This document shows positions 25,897 through 33,629 of a DNA stretch of 64,000 nucleotides, piece after piece; position 1 is the first letter of the stretch; the number at the start of each line of letters is the position of its first letter. The notes under the pieces were generated by a model, which was not told the DNA's origin, ran no database searches, and saw only the letters and a list, made by a program, of their open reading frames with translations. A program made the position numbers and the translations under genes. This DNA is from TMP-86 sp046347195 (GTDB lineage Bacteria; Pseudomonadota; Gammaproteobacteria; Steroidobacterales; Steroidobacteraceae): NCBI GenBank assembly GCA_046347195.1, contig JAXMGQ010000002.1, forward strand, positions 186,001 to 250,000, given 5' to 3'.

Positions 25897-27456
25897 ATGC
25901 GCAGGTTGCTCCCGTTGTTGGGTCTCACCGTCCTGCTCGGCGCCTGCGGCGGCGGCGGTGGCGGCAGTTCCAGCGGCTCCATCGTCGGCAGCGGCTGGAG
26001 CGCTGGTGTCTTCCAACCGGCCTCCACCTACGCCGCGCAATGCGCCGCGCCGCGCACCGGCACCAACCCCGCCACCGGCGCGGCCTGGCCCGACAAGGCG
26101 GGAAGCGTGCTCACCGAGAACAACTGGCTGCGCTCCTGGAGCAACGATTTGTACCTGTGGTACGGGGAGATCGTCGATCGCGACCCCGGCAACTACAGCA
26201 CCACTGCGGCCTATTTCGACGTGCTCAAGACCCCGCAGCTCACGGCCTCCGGTGCAGACAAGGATCGCTTTCATTTCACCTATCCCACCGACCAATGGAT
26301 CGCGCTGTCGCAATCGAACCAGTCCTCCGGCTACGGTGCGCAGTGGTCCTTCATCGCCGTCAGGCCGCCGCGCAAGCTGGTGGTGGCCTACGTCGAGCCG
26401 AACTCGCCTGCCGCCGCCGCGGGACTGGCCCGCGGCGCCGAGGTGCTGTTCGTGGACGGGGTGGACCTGGTGAATGCCGGTGACCAGGCGAGCGTCGATA
26501 CGCTGAACGCCGGCATCTCCCCGGCTGGCGTGGGCGAGTCGCATCAGTTCACGGTGCAGGATCCCGGCGCTCCGGCGAACCGCACGGTGACGCTGGTCTC
26601 GCAGAACATCACCGGCGCGTCGGTGATGAACGTGAAATCCCTCTCCACCGCCACCGGCAATGTCGGCTACCTGCAGTTCAACGATCATCTGGCCGGGGCG
26701 GAGCAGGGCCTGGTCGATGCGATCACCACCCTGAAGGCGGCAAACGTCACCGACCTCGTCATCGACATGCGCTACAACGGCGGCGGCTACCTCGACATCG
26801 CCAGCGAACTCGCCTACATGATCGCGGGCGATGCCGCGACCGCCGGCAAGACCTTCGAGAAGCCCACCTTCAACGACAAGTACCCGAACACGAACCCGGT
26901 GACGGGCGCAACGCTGCAGCCCGAGGGCTTCCTCGCGGCCACGCAAGGGTTCGGCGCATTGCCCGCCAACCAGGCGCTGCCCACGCTGAACCTGCCGCGC
27001 GTGTTCGTGCTCACGGGACCCGACACCTGCTCGGCCAGCGAGGCGGTGATCAACGGACTGCGTGGCGCGGACGTGGAGGTGATCCAGATCGGCGAGACCA
27101 CCTGCGGCAAGCCCTATGGCTTCTATCCGCAGGACAACTGCGGCACCACGTATTTCTCCATCGAGTTCAAGGGCGAGAACGCCAAGGGCTTCGGTGACTA
27201 CCCCGATGGCTTCACTCCCGCCGCGGGCGCCACGTCCGCCGGCGCACAGGTGCCTGGCTGCACCGTCGCCGATGACTTCACGCACGCGCTGGGAGACGAG
27301 GCGGAGGCACGGCTGGCGGCGGCGCTGGGATGGCGCAGCACGACGAGCTGCCCGGCGGTTGTGCTCGGAAAGGCGAAGGGCGGCGTGGACCTTGCCGCCG
27401 CGCACGGCCGGCTGGTGCGCTCACCGCTGCTGGAGAACCGCATCCTGCGGCATTGA
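25897..27456 (+). CDS. S41-family lipoprotein protease with PDZ domain
   Basis: 519 residues from ATG 25897, preferred because AAGGA lies 8 bases upstream and the leader MRRLLPLLGLTVLLGAC then ends in a lipobox with Cys17. A Gly/Ser-rich spacer follows. The centre has a PDZ-like region (VVAYVEPNSPAAAAGLARG), then the C-terminal processing peptidase core: DLVIDMRYNGGG, the serine motif CSASEAVINGL and the lysine segment TTCGKPYGF. The protein is expected on the periplasmic face or outer membrane. The substrate is unknown. It stands alone, with a convergent ybiI-like gene downstream. Confidence 0.88.
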   Translation: MRRLLPLLGLTVLLGACGGGGGGSSSGSIVGSGWSAGVFQPASTYAAQCAAPRTGTNPATGAAWPDKAGSVLTENNWLRSWSNDLYLWYGEIVDRDPGNYSTTAAYFDVLKTPQLTASGADKDRFHFTYPTDQWIALSQSNQSSGYGAQWSFIAVRPPRKLVVAYVEPNSPAAAAGLARGAEVLFVDGVDLVNAGDQASVDTLNAGISPAGVGESHQFTVQDPGAPANRTVTLVSQNITGASVMNVKSLSTATGNVGYLQFNDHLAGAEQGLVDAITTLKAANVTDLVIDMRYNGGGYLDIASELAYMIAGDAATAGKTFEKPTFNDKYPNTNPVTGATLQPEGFLAATQGFGALPANQALPTLNLPRVFVLTGPDTCSASEAVINGLRGADVEVIQIGETTCGKPYGFYPQDNCGTTYFSIEFKGENAKGFGDYPDGFTPAAGATSAGAQVPGCTVADDFTHALGDEAEARLAAALGWRSTTSCPAVVLGKAKGGVDLAAAHGRLVRSPLLENRILRH

Positions 27457-27478
27457 CGGCGGCGCAACGACCCCTGGT

Positions 27479-27745
27479 TCAGCGCAGCTGACTGTCCTTG
27501 CTGCCACGCCGGTTGTAGCCGGCGAACGCCGCGGACTGCTTGTCCTGCTCGTTCTGGCAGGCGATGCACAGGCGAACGCCCGGGATGGCCGCGCGCCGCG
27601 CCTCGGCGATGGGTTCACCGCACTCGGCGCAATGCCACAGGCTCTCGCCCTTGGGCAACTGGCTCTTGGCGCGGTCGACCGCATCCTTCACCGTTGCATC
27701 GATCTGTTCCTGCACGGCGCCTTCCGCCGCCCAACCCGTGGCCAT
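27479..27745 (-). CDS. ybiI: YbiI-like C4 zinc-finger protein (DksA/TraR family), IS inserted at the start codon
   Basis: 88 residues from ATG 27745, the usual YbiI start (MATGWAAEGAVQEQID). The zinc-finger cysteines CAECGEPI ... CIACQ and the conserved end GYNRRGSKDSQLR are intact. A mobile element lies directly before the ATG and has cut the gene off from its own ribosome site and promoter, now at 29181-29206. The element end supplies a substitute: GGGAGG in its inverted repeat and an in-frame ATG at 27751 (MFMATGW). Expression therefore probably depends on the element. DksA/TraR-type zinc-finger proteins may touch RNA polymerase; YbiI itself has no firm role. Confidence 0.88.
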   Translation of the reverse strand: MATGWAAEGAVQEQIDATVKDAVDRAKSQLPKGESLWHCAECGEPIAEARRAAIPGVRLCIACQNEQDKQSAAFAGYNRRGSKDSQLR

Positions 27746-27753
27746 GAACATTA

Positions 27754-27767
27754 TATGGACGCCTCCC
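27754..27767 (+). repeat. IS terminal inverted repeat, transposase-distal end
   Basis: TATGGACGCCTCCC, exactly complementary to 29163-29176. It lies 8 bases inside the ybiI junction, the subterminal placement typical of IS1111-type elements. On the minus strand it provides the GGGAGG that could serve as ribosome site for ybiI. Confidence 0.9.
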
Positions 27768-28021
27768 GATGGGCAAGGGCTTTTTGCGTGTGATGAGCGA
27801 CAGGTTAGGCTGCAGGTTTATATCCGGCCTGTTTTTGCAGACCGAAGCCTGCGGGCCCTGATGGATTCCGCTGACCCGCACCTCATTTCTCCTCAGAGCT
27901 CGAAGCTCGGACGATCATTCAGGCTTGGCGGGTCACGGTCTGACCTGTTTGCCATCACACGTTGTAGTCCTTGCGCAACCTTTTAGCGTACCTTCCTCTG
28001 TTGACTGTTAATCGACCGTGT
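27768..28021 (-). ncRNA. Candidate bridge/seeker guide RNA of the IS element
   Basis: This 254-base segment lies downstream of the transposase, where IS1111-type elements encode their guide RNA (known of the subgroup). No protein is visible in it. It folds as an 8-bp stem (27872-27879 with 27928-27935) enclosing a 5-bp hairpin (27896-27900 with 27904-27908). In the internal loop, 27884-27893 reads CATTTCTCCT, identical to the flank at 29178-29187 that the element was inserted next to. The second guide arm is not evident. RNA ends are unknown. Confidence 0.6.
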
Positions 28022-29047
28022 TCAAGCCTTTACGGCTCGACTCACGTACCCAGATTGATACGCCCGCTCGTGGGCCGTGAGCGCCCAGATCGTGCGTGCC
28101 ATCTTGTTCGCCAGCGCCACGACGGCCACATTCTTCGGCCGACGCTTCACTAATTCGGCTAACCATTCGGGCGGTGATTTACTGTGCATCAGTACCGCGC
28201 GAGCCCCGTGGATCAGCAGCGTGCGAAGATACTTGTCGCCGCGCTTGCTGATACCGAGTAATCGCACCCGACCGCCGGTGCCGGTTTGCCGTGGCACCAA
28301 CCCGAGCCAGGCCGCAAACTCGCGTCCCGACTTGAAGGCTCTCGCATCCCCCATCGTCGCCACTGCCGCCGTCGCACTCAGCAATCCCACCCCGGGGATC
28401 GCTGCGATGCGCTTCGTCGTCGGATCTTGGGCCTGCCATTGACGTAGACGCCGCTCGATCTGGCCAATTTGTTCATCGAGCGCACCGAGTCGCGCGTACT
28501 GTTCGCGCAAAGTCTCGATCACGATCGCCGGTAACCGATCCGATAATCGCCCCAAAGCACCGGGAATGTCTCGCTTGATCCCGGCTCGGCCCTGCGGCAT
28601 CACTTCGCCGTACTCGCTGAGCAATCCCCTCAGACCGTTGATCTGCGCGGTGCGAAACTTCACTAACTGCTCACGCATCCGATGCAGCGCCAACACCGCT
28701 TGCTGCTCCTCGCTCTTGACCGCCACCGCCTTAATCCCCGGCTGCTGTACGGCCATCCAAATCCCGCGCGCATCGGCCGTATCGTTCTTGTTGCCGATCA
28801 CAAACGGCTTGACCATCCGCCCAGACAGCAATTTCACTTCGTGACCCAGCTTCTGCAGCGTTCGCGCCCAATGTTGCGATCCACCGCACGATTCCATGCC
28901 GATCAAGCACTGCGAACGGTTGGCAAAATGCTCCAAAAACTTCTCCCGCTTGAGTTGCAGCGCCACAATCTCCCCCGTCTCGGGCTGCACCCAATGCAGC
29001 TGAAACACCCGCTTTGCGATATCCACTCCAACCACGATACGATTCAT
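28022..29047 (-). CDS. IS110-family transposase/recombinase
   Basis: 341 residues from ATG 29047 (GGAGGG six bases upstream). The RuvC-like DEDD catalytic residues are present: D9 (VVGVDIAK), E52 (GMESCGG), D89 and D92 (KNDTADARG). The C-terminal domain contains IAAIPGVGLLSATA and the serine segment LLGISKRGDKYLRTLLIHGARAV, characteristic of the IS1111 subgroup. The frame is intact and full-length, so the element should be active. Its ORF can be extended to 29140, but the extension is not family-like. Confidence 0.95.
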   Translation of the reverse strand: MNRIVVGVDIAKRVFQLHWVQPETGEIVALQLKREKFLEHFANRSQCLIGMESCGGSQHWARTLQKLGHEVKLLSGRMVKPFVIGNKNDTADARGIWMAVQQPGIKAVAVKSEEQQAVLALHRMREQLVKFRTAQINGLRGLLSEYGEVMPQGRAGIKRDIPGALGRLSDRLPAIVIETLREQYARLGALDEQIGQIERRLRQWQAQDPTTKRIAAIPGVGLLSATAAVATMGDARAFKSGREFAAWLGLVPRQTGTGGRVRLLGISKRGDKYLRTLLIHGARAVLMHSKSPPEWLAELVKRRPKNVAVVALANKMARTIWALTAHERAYQSGYVSRAVKA

Positions 29048-29162
29048 GTCGGACCCTCCGGTGCCTGTGAAGATTGAACCCTTCCACCTGGGCACTTTGA
29101 TGCCGTCGGCCCGGTAGGGTCCACTTCCTTCACAACTCACCTCGTCACTTCACTCCTGAAGT
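29048..29162. other. IS non-coding end upstream of the transposase
   Basis: About 115 bases between the transposase start and the inverted repeat. It should carry the transposase promoter, but no convincing -35/-10 pair stands out. No gene is seen. Confidence 0.6.
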
Positions 29163-29176
29163 GGGAGGCGTCCATA
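29163..29176 (-). repeat. IS terminal inverted repeat, transposase-proximal end
   Basis: GGGAGGCGTCCATA, the exact complement of 27754-27767. It abuts the flank CCATTTCTCCTGG directly. Confidence 0.9.
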
Positions 29177-29180
29177 CCAT

Positions 29181-29206
29181 TTCTCCTGGTCTGGAAGGAC
29201 ATTCTA
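29181..29206 (-). promoter_or_regulatory. Stranded ribosome site and -10 element of ybiI
   Basis: On the minus strand the flank contains TAGAAT (29206-29201) and CCAGGAGAA (29189-29181), ending at what was the ybiI ATG. Both now lie 1.4 kb from the coding sequence because of the IS. No strong -35 box is seen. The rest of 29207-29361 holds a GGGTTGC/GCAACCC inverted repeat and presumably the promoter of the OsmC-family gene. Confidence 0.4.
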
Positions 29207-29361
29207 GGGGCGCGGAGCGGGAAATCCATGGGTTGCATCAGGCGCACCTCGCGGGCCGCAACCCGCAATGCACCATGGACGGCGCACGCGCCCGGCGGTG
29301 CCTGCGGTGCCCTTGAGCGGTTAACATTGCAGGCCTTACGCCAACCGCGCCAGGAGCCGCC

Positions 29362-29751
29362 ATGTCGCACGTCACCGTCATCAGCGAGCACCACTTCACC
29401 CAGCAGGTCGTCTCCGGCCATCACCGTCTGACCTCCGACGAGCCGGCTTCGCGCGGCGGCGGGGACAGCGGCATGGCGCCCTACGAGCTGCTGCTGTCGA
29501 GCCTCGGCTCCTGCACGTCGATCACCTTGCGGATGTACGCCGGACGCAAGGGATGGGAGCTGGGCAAGATCACCGTGGGGTTGCGTTACACGGCGAACGA
29601 GGGAACGCGCGGCCACATCGACCGCCGCCTGTCCTTCTCGAAGCCGCTCGATGCCGGCCAGGCGGAGAAGCTCCTGGAGATCGCCGGCAAGACCCCGGTG
29701 ACGCGCACCCTGCTCGGCGGGCTCGACATCGAGACGGTCATCGCGGGTTGA
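29362..29751 (+). CDS. OsmC-family peroxiredoxin-like protein
   Basis: 129 residues with CAGGAG 6 bases before the ATG. The OsmC fold is recognised from GMAPYELLLSSLGSCTSITLRMYAGRKGW with the conserved cysteine, and TRTLLGGLDIETVI at the end. Only one of the two redox cysteines of true OsmC/Ohr (in SLGSCTS) is present; the C-terminal VxxCPxx cysteine is replaced by Thr (TPVTRTL). It is thus a YhfA-like or other one-cysteine member, and organic peroxide activity is uncertain. Its stop overlaps the convergent slt gene by 14 bases. Confidence 0.85.
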   Translation: MSHVTVISEHHFTQQVVSGHHRLTSDEPASRGGGDSGMAPYELLLSSLGSCTSITLRMYAGRKGWELGKITVGLRYTANEGTRGHIDRRLSFSKPLDAGQAEKLLEIAGKTPVTRTLLGGLDIETVIAG

Positions 29752-31672
29752 CGGCGGGCATCAGCGTGGCGAGGTGCGGCAACGCGGCCTTGCGCACCCA
29801 GGCAAATGCCACGATGTGCTCGAGCACGCGCTGCACGTAGCCGCGCGTCTCGGCGTACGGGATGTTCTCCACCCAGATATCCGCGTCCATCGGCTGTGAT
29901 GGCCGCCAGCGCGACACCGGCACCGCGCCTGCGTTGTAGGCCGCCAGCGCCAGCGGCAGGTCATCCTGGTACTTGTCCAGCACCTCTCGCAGGTGCGCGG
30001 CACCGAGCAGGATCGCCGTCGAGGGCTCGAACAGCGCATCGCGCGACTCATACGGGATCTTCCAGCGCCGGGCCAGGGCCGCGGCCGTGGCCGGCATCAC
30101 CTGCAGCAGGCCGCGCGCACCGGCAGCCGACACCGCGTCCGTGCGGAACAGGCTCTCCTGGCGCATCAGCGCGTCGATCCAGTCCGGAGGCACCCGCGTC
30201 CGGTGGCTGGCCGCGGCGATCTCGGGCGCGAAGGGCCTGGGATATCGCAGCTTCACATCGTCCCAGGCGCCGAGCTGCGCGAGCAGGGCGATGGACTGCG
30301 AATACCAGCCCCAGCGCGAGGCGAGGATCGCTGCCTGCGTACGCGTGGGGACATCGGCATCCGCGATCGCCACCGCCCATTCCACGCCGGCCTCATCGGT
30401 CAGGCCACACTCGAACAGGGCACGTGCGCGCGCCAGGCCCGGCTCCGCGGACAGTTGCTTCAGGCGCTTCGCATCCGGCTCGAGCGGAACGGGATCGAGC
30501 CTGTAGTGCCGGTGGGCGCGATCGGCGGCGAGATATCCGTAGTAGTCGCGCAGCGAGGCGAGCTCGGCGTACAGCGGCTGCGCCGCGTCCTCACCTTCGT
30601 TGCGCTCCAGCGCCCGCGCCCGCCAGTAGCGCCAGCGCGGCTGTGCCGCGAGCTCCGGCGGCATCTGCGTGATCCAGTCCTGCGCCCTGCGGAAATTGCC
30701 GGCCCACAGCGCCGAGCGGACGCGCCACTCCTGCACCATCGCATCGACGGTCGCCGCCGGCACCTCGTCGAAGGCGCTCACCGCATCGAGGTTGCGCGAC
30801 CAGGCCGCACCGAGCGCCGCAGCGCGCCTGAGCTGTCCCTTGGTGGCCTCAGGCAGGTCCGTCCGCTGCAGCAGGGCGGGCAGGAGGGCCGCGGCCGCGA
30901 CGAAGTCCGCCACCGCGAATTTCGAGAATCCGGCGACCAGCGCGGCGGGTTCCACGCCGCGCGCCGGATCGCGCATCAGCGCTTCCAGTTCGGCCCTCGG
31001 CGTCTGCAACAGCAGGATCCATTGCAGCAACGGCTCGTTGCGCGGCGCCGGCACATCCTCCACCGCCTCGCGCGCGAGGCGCAGGTTGCCGGCCTCCAGC
31101 GCCGCCCGGGTGCGGTCCTCGGCCAGTGCCGCCGTGAACAGTCCCTGGCTGCGGGCCCAGGCGAACGCCGCCCCGCACTCGGGTGGCGCAGGCTGCGGCA
31201 GACGCCAGCGTGCGAGCACCTCCGCGCCGAGACCGGCGGTTTCCGCGGTTGCCAGCCGGCCGGCGAATCGCTGGCACTGGAGCTGCGCATCGGCGCTGCC
31301 GGCGGTGAGGGGCAGGAACAGGTCCCAGCGCGCGCGGGCGCCCAGGCTCAGCAGCCACTCGCGCCGCAGTGGCCGGACCACCGGCAGGTCCGCCCGCGAT
31401 TCCACGAAGCCGGCGATGCGCGCATCCAGCGCATCATCGGGCGCGCGCTGCAGGTCGCGGCGCAGCCGCGCGGCGAGCAGGTAGTCGTAAAGCAGGTGAT
31501 GCTGCAGCGCCGGCGGGTCCGGCTCATCCGGCGCGCCCGACTGCACACGCTGCCAGGCCTCGAGGAATTCGCGATGCGCGGGCGGTGGCGGTCGCGCGGG
31601 TGCCGACGACACGGGTGCCAGGGTCACGACCAGCAACACACCGAGCAGGCATCTGCATGCCGCCGGAATCAC
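29738..31672 (-). CDS. slt: Soluble lytic murein transglycosylase
   Basis: 644 residues from GTG 31672, which overlaps the previous stop (GTGA); a start at 31768 would lie inside the upstream gene. A signal peptide (CRCLLGVLLVVTLAPVSSAPA) precedes a long alpha-superhelical doughnut domain. The C-terminal SLT domain has catalytic Glu in MRQESLF, then AAGARGLLQVMPATA and LALAAYNAGAV. It cleaves peptidoglycan glycan strands to 1,6-anhydro products in the periplasm. Confidence 0.94.
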   Translation of the reverse strand: MIPAACRCLLGVLLVVTLAPVSSAPARPPPPAHREFLEAWQRVQSGAPDEPDPPALQHHLLYDYLLAARLRRDLQRAPDDALDARIAGFVESRADLPVVRPLRREWLLSLGARARWDLFLPLTAGSADAQLQCQRFAGRLATAETAGLGAEVLARWRLPQPAPPECGAAFAWARSQGLFTAALAEDRTRAALEAGNLRLAREAVEDVPAPRNEPLLQWILLLQTPRAELEALMRDPARGVEPAALVAGFSKFAVADFVAAAALLPALLQRTDLPEATKGQLRRAAALGAAWSRNLDAVSAFDEVPAATVDAMVQEWRVRSALWAGNFRRAQDWITQMPPELAAQPRWRYWRARALERNEGEDAAQPLYAELASLRDYYGYLAADRAHRHYRLDPVPLEPDAKRLKQLSAEPGLARARALFECGLTDEAGVEWAVAIADADVPTRTQAAILASRWGWYSQSIALLAQLGAWDDVKLRYPRPFAPEIAAASHRTRVPPDWIDALMRQESLFRTDAVSAAGARGLLQVMPATAAALARRWKIPYESRDALFEPSTAILLGAAHLREVLDKYQDDLPLALAAYNAGAVPVSRWRPSQPMDADIWVENIPYAETRGYVQRVLEHIVAFAWVRKAALPHLATLMPAVNPR

Positions 31673-32271
31673 CGGTAGAGGACCCCGGCCACCTTCAGCC
31701 ACCCGGCCGGGTGCCGGCCGGCGGGGTCGTGATGCGTCCAGTGGACCAGTCCACCCTTCTCGTTCCACTCGTACTCGCCCGAGAACTCCACCCGCATTCC
31801 GGGCGACAGACCCGGCACGCGCTGCGCCAGCTCGACGTTGTGCGCGATCAGCACGCTGGGACCGGCATCGACCTTCAGCAGGAAGCGCTGGTGAGGTGAG
31901 CCTCGCGTATCGTCGGCCAACACCCTCGACACCGCGCCGCTCCCGTGCACCTGCACGCCCGACTCATGGTTCTCGAAGGCGCGCGCCACCTCGCCGCGAT
32001 CGGGCGCGACCAGCGTGACCGTGGGAATCCCGCTGCCGCTAGCGGCATCGGCGGAGGAGGCGGCCGGGGCCGGGGCCGGGGCGGGCGCCGACAGCGGCGC
32101 AATCCAGCCGAAATGCACGCCGGCGCGGTAGCCCACGGCCAGCACCAGCATGCCGATCAGGATGACGCGGCGGATGGAGCCCAGCCCGAAGGCGCGCCTG
32201 GGCGGCGGACCCTCGGGGCCCGGCCCGCCGCCACCTGCATTCCGGCGCCTGCGGTCCGGATCGAGGATCAA
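31669..32271 (-). CDS. Membrane-anchored DUF3465-like protein
   Basis: About 200 residues if started at TTG 32271, which overlaps the ntrX stop (TTGA); ATG at the start of MLVLAVGYRAG is an alternative. A basic, Pro/Gly-rich N-terminus leads to one membrane helix (VILIGMLVLAVGYRAG), then an Ala/Pro spacer and a compact domain with QRFLLKVDAGPSVLIAHNVEL and GEYEWNEKGGLVHWTHHDP, as in DUF3465. The family is a predicted periplasmic OB-like fold of unknown function. It is coupled to slt. Confidence 0.75.
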   Translation of the reverse strand: MILDPDRRRRNAGGGGPGPEGPPPRRAFGLGSIRRVILIGMLVLAVGYRAGVHFGWIAPLSAPAPAPAPAASSADAASGSGIPTVTLVAPDRGEVARAFENHESGVQVHGSGAVSRVLADDTRGSPHQRFLLKVDAGPSVLIAHNVELAQRVPGLSPGMRVEFSGEYEWNEKGGLVHWTHHDPAGRHPAGWLKVAGVLYR

Positions 32272-33629
32272 TCGTCGCCCAGCTGCTTGAAATCGACGCC
32301 CAGCGCGCGCAGCTTCCTGTACAGGTGGGTGCGCTCCATGCCCACCCGCTTGGCGAGCTGTCCCACCTTGCCGTTGCAGAGCTGGAGCTGCTGCTGCAGG
32401 TAGGCGCGCTCGAAATGCTCGCGCGCCTCGCGCAGTGGCATGGCCAGCAGGTCCTGCTTCACCAGCGGCTCGTCGGCCGGGGTCTGCACCGACAGCTCGC
32501 GCTCGATGTCCTCGAGCCGGATCTCCTCGTCGCCGCCCAGCACCAGCAGCCGCTGCACCAGGCTCTTGAGTTCGCCCACGTTGCCGGGCCAAGGGTAGTT
32601 GCGCAGCCGGTTCTGCGCGGCGACGCTGAAGCGCCGCAGCGGCAGATGCTGATCATCGACCAGCCGGTCGATGTAGTAGCGCAGCAGGTCGGGCACGTCC
32701 TCGGCGAATTCGCGCAACGGCGGCACGCGCAGCGTGATGACGTTCAGGTGAGCGATGAGGTCGCGTCGCACCGGTGTCGCACCATTTTGCTGGTCGAAGC
32801 CAGGCTGCGCCGAGGCGATCCAGCGCACGTTCAGCGGCACGCGGCTGCGGCCGCCGATGCGCAGGAAGCCGCCCTGCTCGATGGCGCCGACGATGAGCTT
32901 CTGCGCCTCGGCGCTCAGGTCCTCGAGCGTGTTCACGTAGACCGAGCCGCCGGCGGCCTGCTCCAGCAGGCCAGCGTCCACCCGGCCGTCGCGCTCGCCG
33001 CCGAACAGTGCGGTGGCGGGGTCGGTGGCAAGACTTGCGGGGATGATGGGCACGAAGGGCTTGAGCGAGCGCGGGCTCAACGAGTGCAGGTAGCGTGCAT
33101 ACGCCTCGCGTCCGGAACCCAGCTCGCCCACCAGCAGCACCGGGGAATGGCTGGGCGCCGCCTGCTGGATCTGCTCGCGCAGCATGATGGTGGCCTTGCT
33201 CTTGCCGATGGGCGCGATCAGCGGGGTGTTCTGTCCACGGCTGGACAGGCGCTTGCGGCGGCCGGAGTCCAGCGCCCGCTCCACGGTGCGCAGCAGCTTG
33301 GTCAGCGACAGCGGCTTCTCGACGAAATCGAAGGCGCCCAGGCGCGTGGCCTCCACCGCCGTCTCCACGGTGCCGTGGCCGGACATCATCACCACGGGGC
33401 ATTCCTCGGTCTCGCGCGCCGACCACTCGCGCAGCAGCGTGATGCCGTCGGTGTCGGGCATCCAGATGTCGAGCAGCACGAGGTCGGGGGTGCGCGCGGC
33501 GCGACGGGTTCGGGCCTCGCCGCCGTTGGCGGCCACCTCCACCTCGTAGCCCTCCTCGGAGAGGATTTCCTTCAGCAGGCCGCGGATGTCGGCCTCGTCA
33601 TCGACGACCAGGATTCTTCCAGCGCTCAT
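32268..33629 (-). CDS. ntrX: NtrX-like response regulator with degenerate AAA+ domain
   Basis: 453 residues. The receiver domain is complete: acid pair D10/D11, phospho-acceptor D54 (LLDIWMPDTDG), Lys104 (EKPLS). The AAA+ domain is degenerate: Walker A reads GELGSGRE, with Arg173 for the invariant Lys; Walker B reads GGSVYVNTL, with Asn for Asp; and the GAFTGA loop is absent. A Fis-type helix-turn-helix closes the protein (VGQLAKRVGMERTHLYRKLRAL). It cannot be a standard sigma-54 activator and more likely regulates by phosphorylation-dependent DNA binding. It overlaps the ntrY-like kinase by 4 bases. Confidence 0.9.
   Translation of the reverse strand: MSAGRILVVDDEADIRGLLKEILSEEGYEVEVAANGGEARTRRAARTPDLVLLDIWMPDTDGITLLREWSARETEECPVVMMSGHGTVETAVEATRLGAFDFVEKPLSLTKLLRTVERALDSGRRKRLSSRGQNTPLIAPIGKSKATIMLREQIQQAAPSHSPVLLVGELGSGREAYARYLHSLSPRSLKPFVPIIPASLATDPATALFGGERDGRVDAGLLEQAAGGSVYVNTLEDLSAEAQKLIVGAIEQGGFLRIGGRSRVPLNVRWIASAQPGFDQQNGATPVRRDLIAHLNVITLRVPPLREFAEDVPDLLRYYIDRLVDDQHLPLRRFSVAAQNRLRNYPWPGNVGELKSLVQRLLVLGGDEEIRLEDIERELSVQTPADEPLVKQDLLAMPLREAREHFERAYLQQQLQLCNGKVGQLAKRVGMERTHLYRKLRALGVDFKQLGDD

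Larger units (their letters stand above)
27746..29176 (-). mobile_element. IS110-family (IS1111-type) insertion sequence
   Basis: The element holds one transposase gene, a ~130-base upstream non-coding part and a ~255-base downstream non-coding part. Perfect 14-bp inverted repeats TATGGACGCCTCCC mark its ends, as in the IS1111 subgroup. Joining the two flanks restores an ordinary ybiI start: AGGAGAAATGGCCACG. The bases CCAT occur at both junctions (27742-27745 and 29177-29180), so the exact ends are ambiguous by four bases, or CCAT is a target duplication. Confidence 0.88.
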
